DNA of 64,000 nt from contig CBDAQC010000004.1 of the NCBI GenBank assembly GCA_965198915.1, positions 124,001-188,000 of the forward strand. Reading direction: 5' to 3'. This DNA is from BOG-908 sp965198915. GTDB lineage: Bacteria; Pseudomonadota; Alphaproteobacteria; Acetobacterales; Acetobacteraceae. The first letter of the stretch is position 1, and each line of letters opens with the position of its first letter. The notes under the pieces were generated by a model. It saw only the letters and a list, made by a program, of their open reading frames with translations. It made no database searches and was not told the DNA's origin. The position numbers and the translations under genes are program-made. Shown piece after piece: positions 9,485-17,563 of this stretch.

Positions 9485-10645
9485 ATGTACGTCGCCCCCA
9501 TTCACGTAGCCGGCCGCAAGCAGGGTCAGGGACAGCCCGCCGGCCAGCAGATGACCAACGCGCGCCTGTCCGGCTCGCTGCGCGGGCGGGGCGCTTCGTC
9601 CAACCCGGCAAACCGGTACGAGACGGGGGTGCTGGAGCCGTTCGACGATGGCTGGGAGACGCTGGAAGCCCTCGCCGACCTGCCGCCGCTGCCCACCACG
9701 CTGACGCGTGACACCAGCCGGTCGGCGATCTCCTGGAACACCTCGCCTGATATCGGCTTCGACCGTGCGGTGAACCCCTATCGCGGCTGCGAGCACGGCT
9801 GCGTCTACTGCTATGCCCGGCCTACGCACGCCTATCTCGGCTACTCGCCCGGCCTGGATTTCGAGACCAAGCTGGTGTTCAAGCCCGATGTGGGCGCGCT
9901 GCTGGAGCGCGAGCTCCGCCGGCCGGGCTACGAATGCAAGCCGATCGCACTCGGCTCCAACACCGATCCTTACCAGCCGGTGGAACGCACCCTGCGCCTG
10001 ACCCGGACGGTGCTCGAAGTGCTCGAGCGCTACGGCCACCCCGTCAGTATCGTCACCAAATCGGCCGGCGTGCTGCGCGACATCGACATACTGCAACGCA
10101 TGGCGGCGCGCGGGCTGGTGCGCGTCTATCTGTCCGTCACCACGCTGGACGCCACCCTGGCGCGCCGCATGGAGCCGCGGGCCGCGACCCCGGAGCGGCG
10201 CCTGGCCGCGATTACCGCGCTGAGCCAGGCCGGCGTGCCGGCGGCCGTTTTGGCGGCGCCGATGATCCCCGGCCTGAACGACGCCGAGCTGGAACGCATA
10301 CTGGAGCGCGCCTCGCGTGCCGGCGCCCGCTTTGCGGGCTACGTGCTGCTGCGCCTGCCGCTTGAGCTGCGGGAGATGTTCGAGACCTGGCTGGGCGAGC
10401 ACTACCCGGACCGCGCACGCCACGTGCTGAGCCTGGTACGTGACACCCGTGCCGGCGCGCTGAACGACAGCAAGTTCCACGCGCGCTTCACCGGCCAGGG
10501 GCCGTATGCCGAGCTGCTGGGGCAGCGCTTCGCACGCGCGGCACGGCAATGGGGGTTCGAGGACCGGACGGCGCTGGAGACCAGGCATTTCTGCGTGCCT
10601 TCGATTGGGGAGAAGGTCGAGGCGCCGCAACTTTCATTGTTCTGA
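9485..10645 (+). CDS. PA0069/SplB-like radical SAM protein, probably SOS-induced
   Basis: 386 residues. The [4Fe-4S]-binding CxxxCxxC motif is C102-x3-C106-x2-C109 in a CEHGCVYCYARP context, preceded by NPYRGC, as in the PA0069/Rv2578c branch related to spore photoproduct lyase. An IALGSNTDPYQP strand follows, and the barrel continues to about residue 330. The protein ends in QLSLF (382-386), matching the pentapeptide that binds the DNA sliding clamp. The reaction is unknown; SplB repairs a UV thymine lesion with S-adenosylmethionine chemistry. Two LexA boxes flank its promoter. Together these point to a DNA-damage role, which is inference. Confidence 0.9.
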   Translation: MYVAPIHVAGRKQGQGQPAGQQMTNARLSGSLRGRGASSNPANRYETGVLEPFDDGWETLEALADLPPLPTTLTRDTSRSAISWNTSPDIGFDRAVNPYRGCEHGCVYCYARPTHAYLGYSPGLDFETKLVFKPDVGALLERELRRPGYECKPIALGSNTDPYQPVERTLRLTRTVLEVLERYGHPVSIVTKSAGVLRDIDILQRMAARGLVRVYLSVTTLDATLARRMEPRAATPERRLAAITALSQAGVPAAVLAAPMIPGLNDAELERILERASRAGARFAGYVLLRLPLELREMFETWLGEHYPDRARHVLSLVRDTRAGALNDSKFHARFTGQGPYAELLGQRFARAARQWGFEDRTALETRHFCVPSIGEKVEAPQLSLF

Positions 10646-10648
10646 CAC

Positions 10649-10796
10649 GGAAGAAAGCAAGCGGCTCGTTCTTGAAGAGAGGAGCCAAAAAACTTCCAAA
10701 ATTGGGCGCGCGTTGTTCTGCGGTCCGCGACAGGGCGGATCAAAGCTTTTGCTCTACTTCGAATACGAAGAGCTCGCTTCCTCTTCGTATCTTTCA
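10649..10796. repeat. Repeat family B, degenerate two-arm copy
   Basis: The left arm (about 10,649-10,695) has a GGCTC/GAGCC stem followed by CAAAAAACTT. The right arm (about 10,741-10,785) has CAAAGCTTTTG followed by a GCTC/GAGC stem. The letters have drifted from other copies but the layout of two hairpins with inward-facing boxes is kept. It begins four bases after the radical SAM stop. Confidence 0.65.
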
Positions 10797-10826
10797 TCCC
10801 ATTGACCCCGGACGCCCCGCAAACCA

Positions 10827-12017
10827 TTGTGGGCCCGTAGCCAAAAGCGGGGCCAAGGTTTGCTCGATCGCCGCTGTCTCACCGTGCTCGCCGTCCTCCT
10901 TGCCCCGCCCGCCATGGCACAGCCGGACAAGGGGCCGCCCGCGGTAGGCGTGGTGCATGCCGCGCGCATGCCCATCACCGAGACGAACGAGTTCATCGGC
11001 CGGGTCCAGTCCGTAAGCCGCGTGGCGCTGGTCGCCCGGGTGACCGCGTTCCTGGACCGCCGGCTGTTTACGGAGGGCACCGAAGTCAGGCAGGGCGACA
11101 TGCTCTACGAGCTTGAGGAAGGCCCATTTCAGGCGGATTTCATGGCCAAGCAGGCCGCCCTGGAGCAGCAGAACGCGCTGCTGCTGAACGCCAACCAGAC
11201 GCTGAACCGGCAGCAGGCGCTGCTACACACGCCGGCGGGCCAGCAATCCAACGTCGATAGCGCCATCGCCCAGCAGCGCAGCGAAGCCGCCCAGGTGCTG
11301 GCCGCGCAGGCGAACCTGGCCACGTCCAAGATCAACCTGGACTACACCCGCATCAAGGCGCCGATCGACGGGCGGATCACCCGCACGAACGTGACGGAGG
11401 GCAACGTGGTGGGCCCAACCAGCGGCACCCTGGCCACAATCGTCAGCCAGGACCCCATGTATGTGCTGTTCCCCGTCTCCTCGCGCACCGCGCTGGAACT
11501 GCGGCAGCGCTACGCCGGACAGGGCGGGCTGGCGGCCGTGCGCGTGCAGCTTCGCCTGCCCGACGGCCAGATGTATGCGCAGTCCGGCAAGCTGGACTAC
11601 GTCGATCCCACCATCTCCACCTCGACGGACACGCTGACCGCGCGCGCCGTCATGCCGAACCCGCTGATCGGCATCTCAGGCCCCGAAGGCGCCGGGCCGA
11701 AGAGCACTGAGCGCGAGTTGATAGACGGCGAGTTCGTCCAGGTCCTGGTCCAGGGTGTCACGCCTATCGAGGTGCTGGGCGTGCCGCGCGCGGCCATCCT
11801 GTCAGACCAGCAGGGCGACTATGTCTATACGGTGGACGCGCAGAACCACGCGCAGCAGACCCGGGTCCAGCTCGGCCAATCGACACCCGCCGTGGCGGCG
11901 GTGACGAGCGGGCTGAAAGAGGGCGAGACGGTGATCTCCGAAGGCATACAGCGCGTGCGGCCGGGCATACTCGTGGTGCCAGGGCCGGCTAGCGCGGCGC
12001 CGAAGGTGGCGCAGTGA
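10827..12017 (+). CDS. RND efflux pump periplasmic adaptor (AcrA/MexA family)
   Basis: About 396 residues. A secretion signal (RRCLTVLAVLLAPPAMA) precedes the mature part. The lipoyl/barrel-sandwich halves are visible as VTAFLDRRLFTEGTEVRQGDMLYELE and IKAPIDGRI, joined by a Gln/Ala-rich coiled-coil hairpin (about 105-175), and followed by the beta-barrel and membrane-proximal domains. It would link the inner-membrane pump at 12,154 to an outer-membrane channel. The start is uncertain: TTG at 10,827, TTG at 10,860 and GTG at 10,884 are all in frame before the signal peptide, and none has a clear ribosome site. No outer-membrane factor gene follows the pump. Confidence 0.88.
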   Translation: MWARSQKRGQGLLDRRCLTVLAVLLAPPAMAQPDKGPPAVGVVHAARMPITETNEFIGRVQSVSRVALVARVTAFLDRRLFTEGTEVRQGDMLYELEEGPFQADFMAKQAALEQQNALLLNANQTLNRQQALLHTPAGQQSNVDSAIAQQRSEAAQVLAAQANLATSKINLDYTRIKAPIDGRITRTNVTEGNVVGPTSGTLATIVSQDPMYVLFPVSSRTALELRQRYAGQGGLAAVRVQLRLPDGQMYAQSGKLDYVDPTISTSTDTLTARAVMPNPLIGISGPEGAGPKSTERELIDGEFVQVLVQGVTPIEVLGVPRAAILSDQQGDYVYTVDAQNHAQQTRVQLGQSTPAVAAVTSGLKEGETVISEGIQRVRPGILVVPGPASAAPKVAQ

Positions 12018-12018
12018 A

Positions 12019-12152
12019 GCAAGAAAGGCCTTCTTTTTTGGAAAAAAGAAGCAAAAAACTTTTGCTCCGCTGTCGCGCCGTGTTTCAGCAGCTGCCGACA
12101 GGGAGCAAAAGTTTTCTGGTTCTTTTCTTTAAAAAAGAACTGCTTCCTTCCT
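12019..12152. repeat. Repeat family B, full copy between efflux adaptor and pump
   Basis: The left hairpin (CTTCTTTTTTGG...AAAAAAGAAG) starts a few bases after the adaptor stop. The right arm (AGCAAAAGTTTT, then a TTCTTTTCTTTAAAAAAGAA hairpin) ends directly against the pump's ATG at 12,154. The start codon of the second operon gene therefore lies next to a strong potential fold. Confidence 0.85.
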
Positions 12153-12153
12153 C

Positions 12154-15100
12154 ATGATTTCCGCCGTCTTCGTTGATCGCCCGCGCCTGGCGATCGTCAT
12201 CGCCATCGTCATCACCATCGCCGGCCTGATCTCGCTCACACGCATTCCGGTGGCGCAGTTCCCGGACATAGTGCCGCCGCAGGTGCAGGTTACCGCCACC
12301 TATCCCGGCGCCTCCGCCGCGGACGTGGAAGCCTCCGTCGCCCAGCCGATCGAGGCGCGCGTCGTGGGCGTGGACAAGATGCTCTACATGAAGAGCACCA
12401 ACGCCAATGACGGCACCTACAACCTTACCGTCAGCTTCGCACTCGGCACGGACCCGGACATCAACACCGTCAACGTCAACAACCGCGTGCAGACTGCATT
12501 GGCGGAGTTGCCGGCCGCGGTGCAGGCGGAAGGCCTGGTGGTGCAGAAAGCCAGCAGCGCCATCCTGGAATTTGTCAATTTTTACAGCGCCTCCGGAAAG
12601 CAGGACACGCTGTTCATCACCAACTTCGTCACCATCAGCGTGCTGGACGAGATTTCACGCATCAACGGCGTGGGCGACGCCTCGCTGTTCAGCCAGCAGA
12701 AATACTCGATGCGCATCTGGTTCGACAACCAGCGGCTCACCAACCTGAACCTCACCCCGGCCGACGTGGTCAACGCCATCGAGGCGCAGAACGTGGTGGC
12801 CCCGGTGGGCCGCATCGGCGCGCGGCCGGCCACCGCGGACGTGCAGTTCCAGCTCAACGTGCAGACGCAGGGCCGCCTGACCACGCCCAAGCAGTTCGCC
12901 GACATCGTGCTGCGCGCCAACCCGGACGGTTCGCTGCTGCGGGTGGGTGACGTGGCGCGGGTCGAGCTCGGCGCGCAGAACGTGGACAGCGAAAGCCGGC
13001 TGGACGGCAACCCGTCGGTCGCGATGAAGATAAGCCTGGCGCCTGGGGCCAACGCGGTGGCCACCGCCAGGCTGGTGAACGCCAAGCTCGCCGCCCTGCG
13101 CGCCCGCTTTCCCGCCGGCCTGGACTACCAGGTGACGTGGAACTCCACGCTGTTCGTCAACGACACGATAACCGAGGTGCTGAAGACGCTGGGCGAAGCC
13201 TTCGTGCTCGTCGTCATCGTGGTGTTCCTATTCCTCGGCAATCTGCGCGCCACCATCATCCCGGTGATCGCCGTACCGGTCAGCTTGATCGGCGCCTTCG
13301 CCGTGCTGTTCGCGCTGGGCTTCACCGAGAACACCGTCACCCTGCTCGCCATGGTGCTGGCGATCGGCATCGTCGTCGACGACGCGATCGTGGTGGTGGA
13401 GAACGTCGAGCGCGTGCTGGAAGAACATCCCGAATGGCACCCCCGTGACGCGGTGAAGGAGGCGATGCGGCAGATCACCGCGCCGATCATCGCCATCACG
13501 CTGGTGCTGCTGTCGGTGTTTGTGCCGATCGGCTTCATTCCCGGCATCTCCGGCGTGCTGTTCAAGCAATTCGCGGTGACCATCAGCGCGGCGATGCTGA
13601 TATCGGCGCTGAACGCGCTGACGCTCTCGCCCGCCTTGTGCGGCCTGTTCCTGCGCCACCGGCCGCGCCAGGAACGCGGCATACTGGCGCGTGTCCTGCG
13701 CGGCATAGACAACGCGCGCGATGGCTACACCTCGGTCGTGCGCCGGCTGCTGCGCCGCTCCGTCCTGGCGGTGGTGGCGGTCGCCGTCTGCGGCGCCTGC
13801 ATCTTCGGCCTGTCCACCATCACGCCCTCCGGCTTCCTGCCAAGCGAGGACCAGGGCGGCTTCTTCGTCTCCATCCAGTTGCCGGACGGCGCGTCGGTGG
13901 CGCGCACCAGCGCGGTGGTGCGCCAGGTGGAGACCAACATCGGCAAGATGGCGGGCGTGGCGGACACCTTCGCCATCATCGGCTTCTCCATCCTGGACAA
14001 CGCGCAGGAGCCCAATAGCGGGTTCATGTTCATCCGCCTGAAGCCGTTCGCCAGCCGCACCACCGCGCAGACGCAGATCACGTCGATGATCGGCCAGGTG
14101 TTCGGCATGGCGGCCGGCATACGGTCGGCCAATGTGCTGGCGTTCAACCTGCCGCCGATCATCGGCCTGGGCACCGCGGGCGGCTTCGAATACCAGCTCG
14201 ACGCGCTTGAGGGACAGGACCCGGCGGAGCTGAACAGCACGCTGTCCGGCCTGCTGAGCGCGGTGCACGCGGACCACCGGCTGGGCCAGGTGTTCAGCAC
14301 GTTCACTGCCAGCAACCCGTCGCTGTTCCTGGACATAGACCGCGAGAAGGCGCAGGCGCTGGGCCTGAACATGTCGGACGTGTTCGCTGCCCTGCAGGCC
14401 ACGCTGGGCGGCATCTACATCAACGACTTCAACCTGTACGGCCGCGTCTGGCAGGTGAACATCCAGGGCGAGGCGTATGACCGCAGCGACATTCCGGCGC
14501 TGTGGCAGATCTACGTGCGCAACCGTAACAACCAGATGGTGCCGCTGCGTTCCATTGCGGACGTGCGCATAAAGCTCGGGCCGCAGGTGCTCAACCGCTA
14601 CAACAACTACCGCTCCGTCACCATCAACGGCTCGCCCGCCCCGGGCGCCTCCTCCGGCCAGTCCATCGCGGCCATGGCGGACGTCTCCGCCCACACGCTG
14701 CCGGCCGGCTACGCGTATGAATGGACGGGCACGGCCTATCAGGAAGTGGCCGCGGCCGGGCAGACCGGCACAATCCTGGCGCTGGCTGTACTGTTCGCCT
14801 ATTTGTTCCTGGTCGGCCTGTATGAAAGTTGGGTGATACCGATACCCGTGCTGCTGTCGGTGGCAGTGGGCGTGCTGGGCTCCTTTACCGGCATCGCGCT
14901 GGCCGGCCTGGCGCTGGACCTGTACGCGCAGATCGGCCTGGTCGTGCTCATCGCGCTGGCGGCCAAGAACGGCATCCTGATCGTGGAATTCGCCAAGGAC
15001 CAGCGCGAGCGCGGCGTGCCGATCGCGGAGGCCGCCGCAATGGGCGCGCAGATGCGGTTCCGCGCGGTGATGATGACGTCGGTGGCCTTCGTGCTCGGGC

Positions 15101-15324
15101 TGGTGCCGCTGGTGATCGCCACGGGCGCCGCGGAGATCAGCCGGCGGGACGTGGGAACACCGGTCTTCGCCGGAATGCTCGCGGCCAGCACGCTTGGAAT
15201 TTTCCTCATTCCGATGCTCTATGTCACGTTCCAGACTGGACGCGAGCGGGTGAAGGCCCGGTTCGCCCCAAATCGGGCTGGCAAGGCCGGGGAAGACGTG
15301 CACACATCCCCGCCACCGCGTTAA
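12154..15324 (+). CDS. RND multidrug efflux permease (HAE1/AcrB family)
   Basis: 1056 residues, typical of HAE1 pumps. It has twelve predicted membrane helices in two halves with two large periplasmic loops. The proton-relay pair D409-D410 lies in the fourth helix (IGIVVDDAIVVVENV), and helix 10-11 features (LAAKNGILIVEFAKDQRERG) are intact. It uses the proton gradient to export drugs or other amphiphiles with the adaptor encoded upstream. The ATG follows the right arm of a family B repeat with no purine-rich ribosome site apart from the repeat's own AAAAAAGAA, so its translation may depend on that element. The tripartite system lacks a local TolC-like gene. Confidence 0.95.
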   Translation: MISAVFVDRPRLAIVIAIVITIAGLISLTRIPVAQFPDIVPPQVQVTATYPGASAADVEASVAQPIEARVVGVDKMLYMKSTNANDGTYNLTVSFALGTDPDINTVNVNNRVQTALAELPAAVQAEGLVVQKASSAILEFVNFYSASGKQDTLFITNFVTISVLDEISRINGVGDASLFSQQKYSMRIWFDNQRLTNLNLTPADVVNAIEAQNVVAPVGRIGARPATADVQFQLNVQTQGRLTTPKQFADIVLRANPDGSLLRVGDVARVELGAQNVDSESRLDGNPSVAMKISLAPGANAVATARLVNAKLAALRARFPAGLDYQVTWNSTLFVNDTITEVLKTLGEAFVLVVIVVFLFLGNLRATIIPVIAVPVSLIGAFAVLFALGFTENTVTLLAMVLAIGIVVDDAIVVVENVERVLEEHPEWHPRDAVKEAMRQITAPIIAITLVLLSVFVPIGFIPGISGVLFKQFAVTISAAMLISALNALTLSPALCGLFLRHRPRQERGILARVLRGIDNARDGYTSVVRRLLRRSVLAVVAVAVCGACIFGLSTITPSGFLPSEDQGGFFVSIQLPDGASVARTSAVVRQVETNIGKMAGVADTFAIIGFSILDNAQEPNSGFMFIRLKPFASRTTAQTQITSMIGQVFGMAAGIRSANVLAFNLPPIIGLGTAGGFEYQLDALEGQDPAELNSTLSGLLSAVHADHRLGQVFSTFTASNPSLFLDIDREKAQALGLNMSDVFAALQATLGGIYINDFNLYGRVWQVNIQGEAYDRSDIPALWQIYVRNRNNQMVPLRSIADVRIKLGPQVLNRYNNYRSVTINGSPAPGASSGQSIAAMADVSAHTLPAGYAYEWTGTAYQEVAAAGQTGTILALAVLFAYLFLVGLYESWVIPIPVLLSVAVGVLGSFTGIALAGLALDLYAQIGLVVLIALAAKNGILIVEFAKDQRERGVPIAEAAAMGAQMRFRAVMMTSVAFVLGLVPLVIATGAAEISRRDVGTPVFAGMLAASTLGIFLIPMLYVTFQTGRERVKARFAPNRAGKAGEDVHTSPPPR

Positions 15325-15377
15325 GCAACCTGGAAGCAACCGGGAACGTCAGCACAGCAGGCGATCAGGAGCGAACG

Positions 15378-17465
15378 ATGTCAGCATCAGCCACCATGGA
15401 AGCCTCCCAGAAAGCGGGCGACATCGACCTGCTCTGCATCAACACCATGCGCACGCTGGCCATGGACGCCGTGCAAAAGGCAAATTCCGGACATCCCGGC
15501 ACGCCGATGGCGCTGGCCCCGGTCGCTTACAACCTGTGGCAGAACTATTTGAGCTTCGATCCGGCCGACGCGAACTGGCCGAACCGGGACCGCTTCGTGC
15601 TGTCCGTCGGCCACGCGTCCATGCTGCTGTACTCGCTGATCCACCTGACCGGCGTGCGCGCCGTCAACGAGCACGAGGACCGCAACGCGCCGGCGCTCAC
15701 GATCGAGGATTTAAAGAAGTTCCGCCAGCTGGACAGCAAGACGCCGGGCCATCCGGAATACCGCATGACCTCCGGGGTGGAGACCACCACCGGCCCGCTC
15801 GGCCAGGGCTGCGGCAATTCGGTGGGGCTTGCCATGGCGCAGCGTTTCCTGGCGCAGCGCTTCAACAAGCCGGGCTACGAGCTGTTCACCCACCATGTCT
15901 GGGTGCTGGCAGGCGATGGCGACATGATGGAAGGCATAAGCTCGGAGGCCGCGTCGACCGCGGGCCACCTCAAGCTTGGCAACCTCACCTGGATCTATGA
16001 CAGCAATCACATCACCATCGAGGGCGGCACGGACCTGGCGTTCGACGAGGATGTGGTGGCCCGCTTCGCCGCCTATGGCTGGGACGTGCAGCACGTGGAC
16101 GACGCCAACGACCTGGCCGCCATGGGCCGCGCGCTGGAGCATGCGAAATCGGTCACCGACCGGCCGAGCTTCATCCGCGTGACCAGCGTGATCGGCTACG
16201 GCGCGCCGAAAAAGGCCGGCACCAACAAGGCGCATGGCGAGCCGCTGGGCGAGGAGGAGATACGCGGCGCCAAGCGCGCGTATGGCTGGCCGGAGGACAG
16301 CTCCTTCCTGGTGCCGGACGGCGTGTACGAGCATTTCTCCGCCGGCATAGGCAAGCGCGGCGCAAACCAGCGCGCCGCCTGGATGAAGCTGATCGACGGC
16401 TACAAGCGCGACTATCCGGAGCTGGCCGCCGAGCTGGAGCACATGAACCAGCACACGCTGCCCGAGGGCTGGGACCGCGACATCCCCAGCTTCCCGGCTG
16501 ACGCCAAGGGCGTGGCCTCGCGCGACTCCTCGCAGAAAGTGCTCAACGCCGTGGCCGCGCGTATCCCGTGGATGATCGGCGGTGCGGCGGACCTCGCCCC
16601 CTCCACCAAGAGCAACCTGACATTCGCCGGTGCCGAAAGCTTCGAGGCCGACAATTACGGCGGCCGCAACCTGCATTTCGGCATACGCGAACACGCCATG
16701 GGCAGCATCTGCAACGGCCTGGCGCTCTCCGCCCTGCGCTCCTACGGCAGCGGCTTCCTGATCTTCTCGGACTATATGAAGCCGCCGATACGCCTCTCGG
16801 CGATCATGGAATTGCCGGTGGTCTACATCTTCACCCATGACAGCATCGGCGTGGGTGAGGACGGGCCGACGCACCAGCCGATCGAGCAGCTCGTCTCGCT
16901 GCGCTCCATCCCGGGCATGCGCGTCATCCGCCCGGCCGACGCCAACGAGGTGGCCGAGGCGTGGCGCCACATCGTCACGCTGAAGGAGCACCCGGCCTGC
17001 CTGATACTCTCCCGCCAGCCGCTGCCCACGCTGGACCGCGAGAAATACGCCCCGGCCGCCGGGCTGAAGCACGGCGCCTATGTGCTGGCGGACCCGCCGC
17101 AGGGCGGCGAGCCCGAAGTGATCCTGATGGCCACCGGCAGCGAGGTGAACCTCGTGGTCGGCGCCTACGAGACGCTGACGAAAGAGGGCATACGCGTCCG
17201 TGTCGTCAGCTTCCCGAGCTGGGAGATGTTCGAGGACCAGTCGCCCGAGTATAAGAACAGCGTGCTGCCGCCGCACATCACCGCCCGTGTCTCCGTGGAG
17301 CAGGCCTCCACGATGGGGTGGGACCGCTATGTCGGGCTGAAAGGTGCGACAATCGGCATGCATAGTTTCGGTGCTTCGGCACCGATGGCCGCGCTGCAGA
17401 AGAAGTTCGGCTTCACCCCTGATGCGGTGGCGGAGGCTGCGCGCAAGCAGGCCGGGCGCGGGTAG
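15378..17465 (+). CDS. tkt: Transketolase
   Basis: 695 residues. It transfers two-carbon ketol units between sugar phosphates in the non-oxidative pentose-phosphate pathway, using thiamine diphosphate. The cofactor motif GDGDMMEG begins at residue 179 and runs to the N-x-I of YDSNHITIEGG. The early HPGTPM loop, the central ESDNYGGRN-like GIREHAMG segment, and the C-terminal domain with ATGSEV are all present. AGGAG lies 7 bases before ATG 15378. This is the first gene of a nine-gene sugar-phosphate block that runs to 26,849. Confidence 0.96.
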   Translation: MSASATMEASQKAGDIDLLCINTMRTLAMDAVQKANSGHPGTPMALAPVAYNLWQNYLSFDPADANWPNRDRFVLSVGHASMLLYSLIHLTGVRAVNEHEDRNAPALTIEDLKKFRQLDSKTPGHPEYRMTSGVETTTGPLGQGCGNSVGLAMAQRFLAQRFNKPGYELFTHHVWVLAGDGDMMEGISSEAASTAGHLKLGNLTWIYDSNHITIEGGTDLAFDEDVVARFAAYGWDVQHVDDANDLAAMGRALEHAKSVTDRPSFIRVTSVIGYGAPKKAGTNKAHGEPLGEEEIRGAKRAYGWPEDSSFLVPDGVYEHFSAGIGKRGANQRAAWMKLIDGYKRDYPELAAELEHMNQHTLPEGWDRDIPSFPADAKGVASRDSSQKVLNAVAARIPWMIGGAADLAPSTKSNLTFAGAESFEADNYGGRNLHFGIREHAMGSICNGLALSALRSYGSGFLIFSDYMKPPIRLSAIMELPVVYIFTHDSIGVGEDGPTHQPIEQLVSLRSIPGMRVIRPADANEVAEAWRHIVTLKEHPACLILSRQPLPTLDREKYAPAAGLKHGAYVLADPPQGGEPEVILMATGSEVNLVVGAYETLTKEGIRVRVVSFPSWEMFEDQSPEYKNSVLPPHITARVSVEQASTMGWDRYVGLKGATIGMHSFGASAPMAALQKKFGFTPDAVAEAARKQAGRG

Positions 17466-17510
17466 GAAGGCAAGCGAGCGGCTCTTCTCCGGCGAGAAGG
17501 GCCAAAACTT
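17466..17510. repeat. Repeat family B, GC-rich diverged left arm
   Basis: Directly after the tkt stop, a CTTCTC-CGGC-GAGAAG hairpin is followed by CCAAAACTTCC. It has the same order as a family B left arm but with GC-rich loop and stem bases. No right arm is seen before the next gene. Confidence 0.5.
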
Positions 17511-17563
17511 CCCGGTCGGCGGCTGATGCGTCAACGGCCGACATTTTACAGGAGACCATTGCC

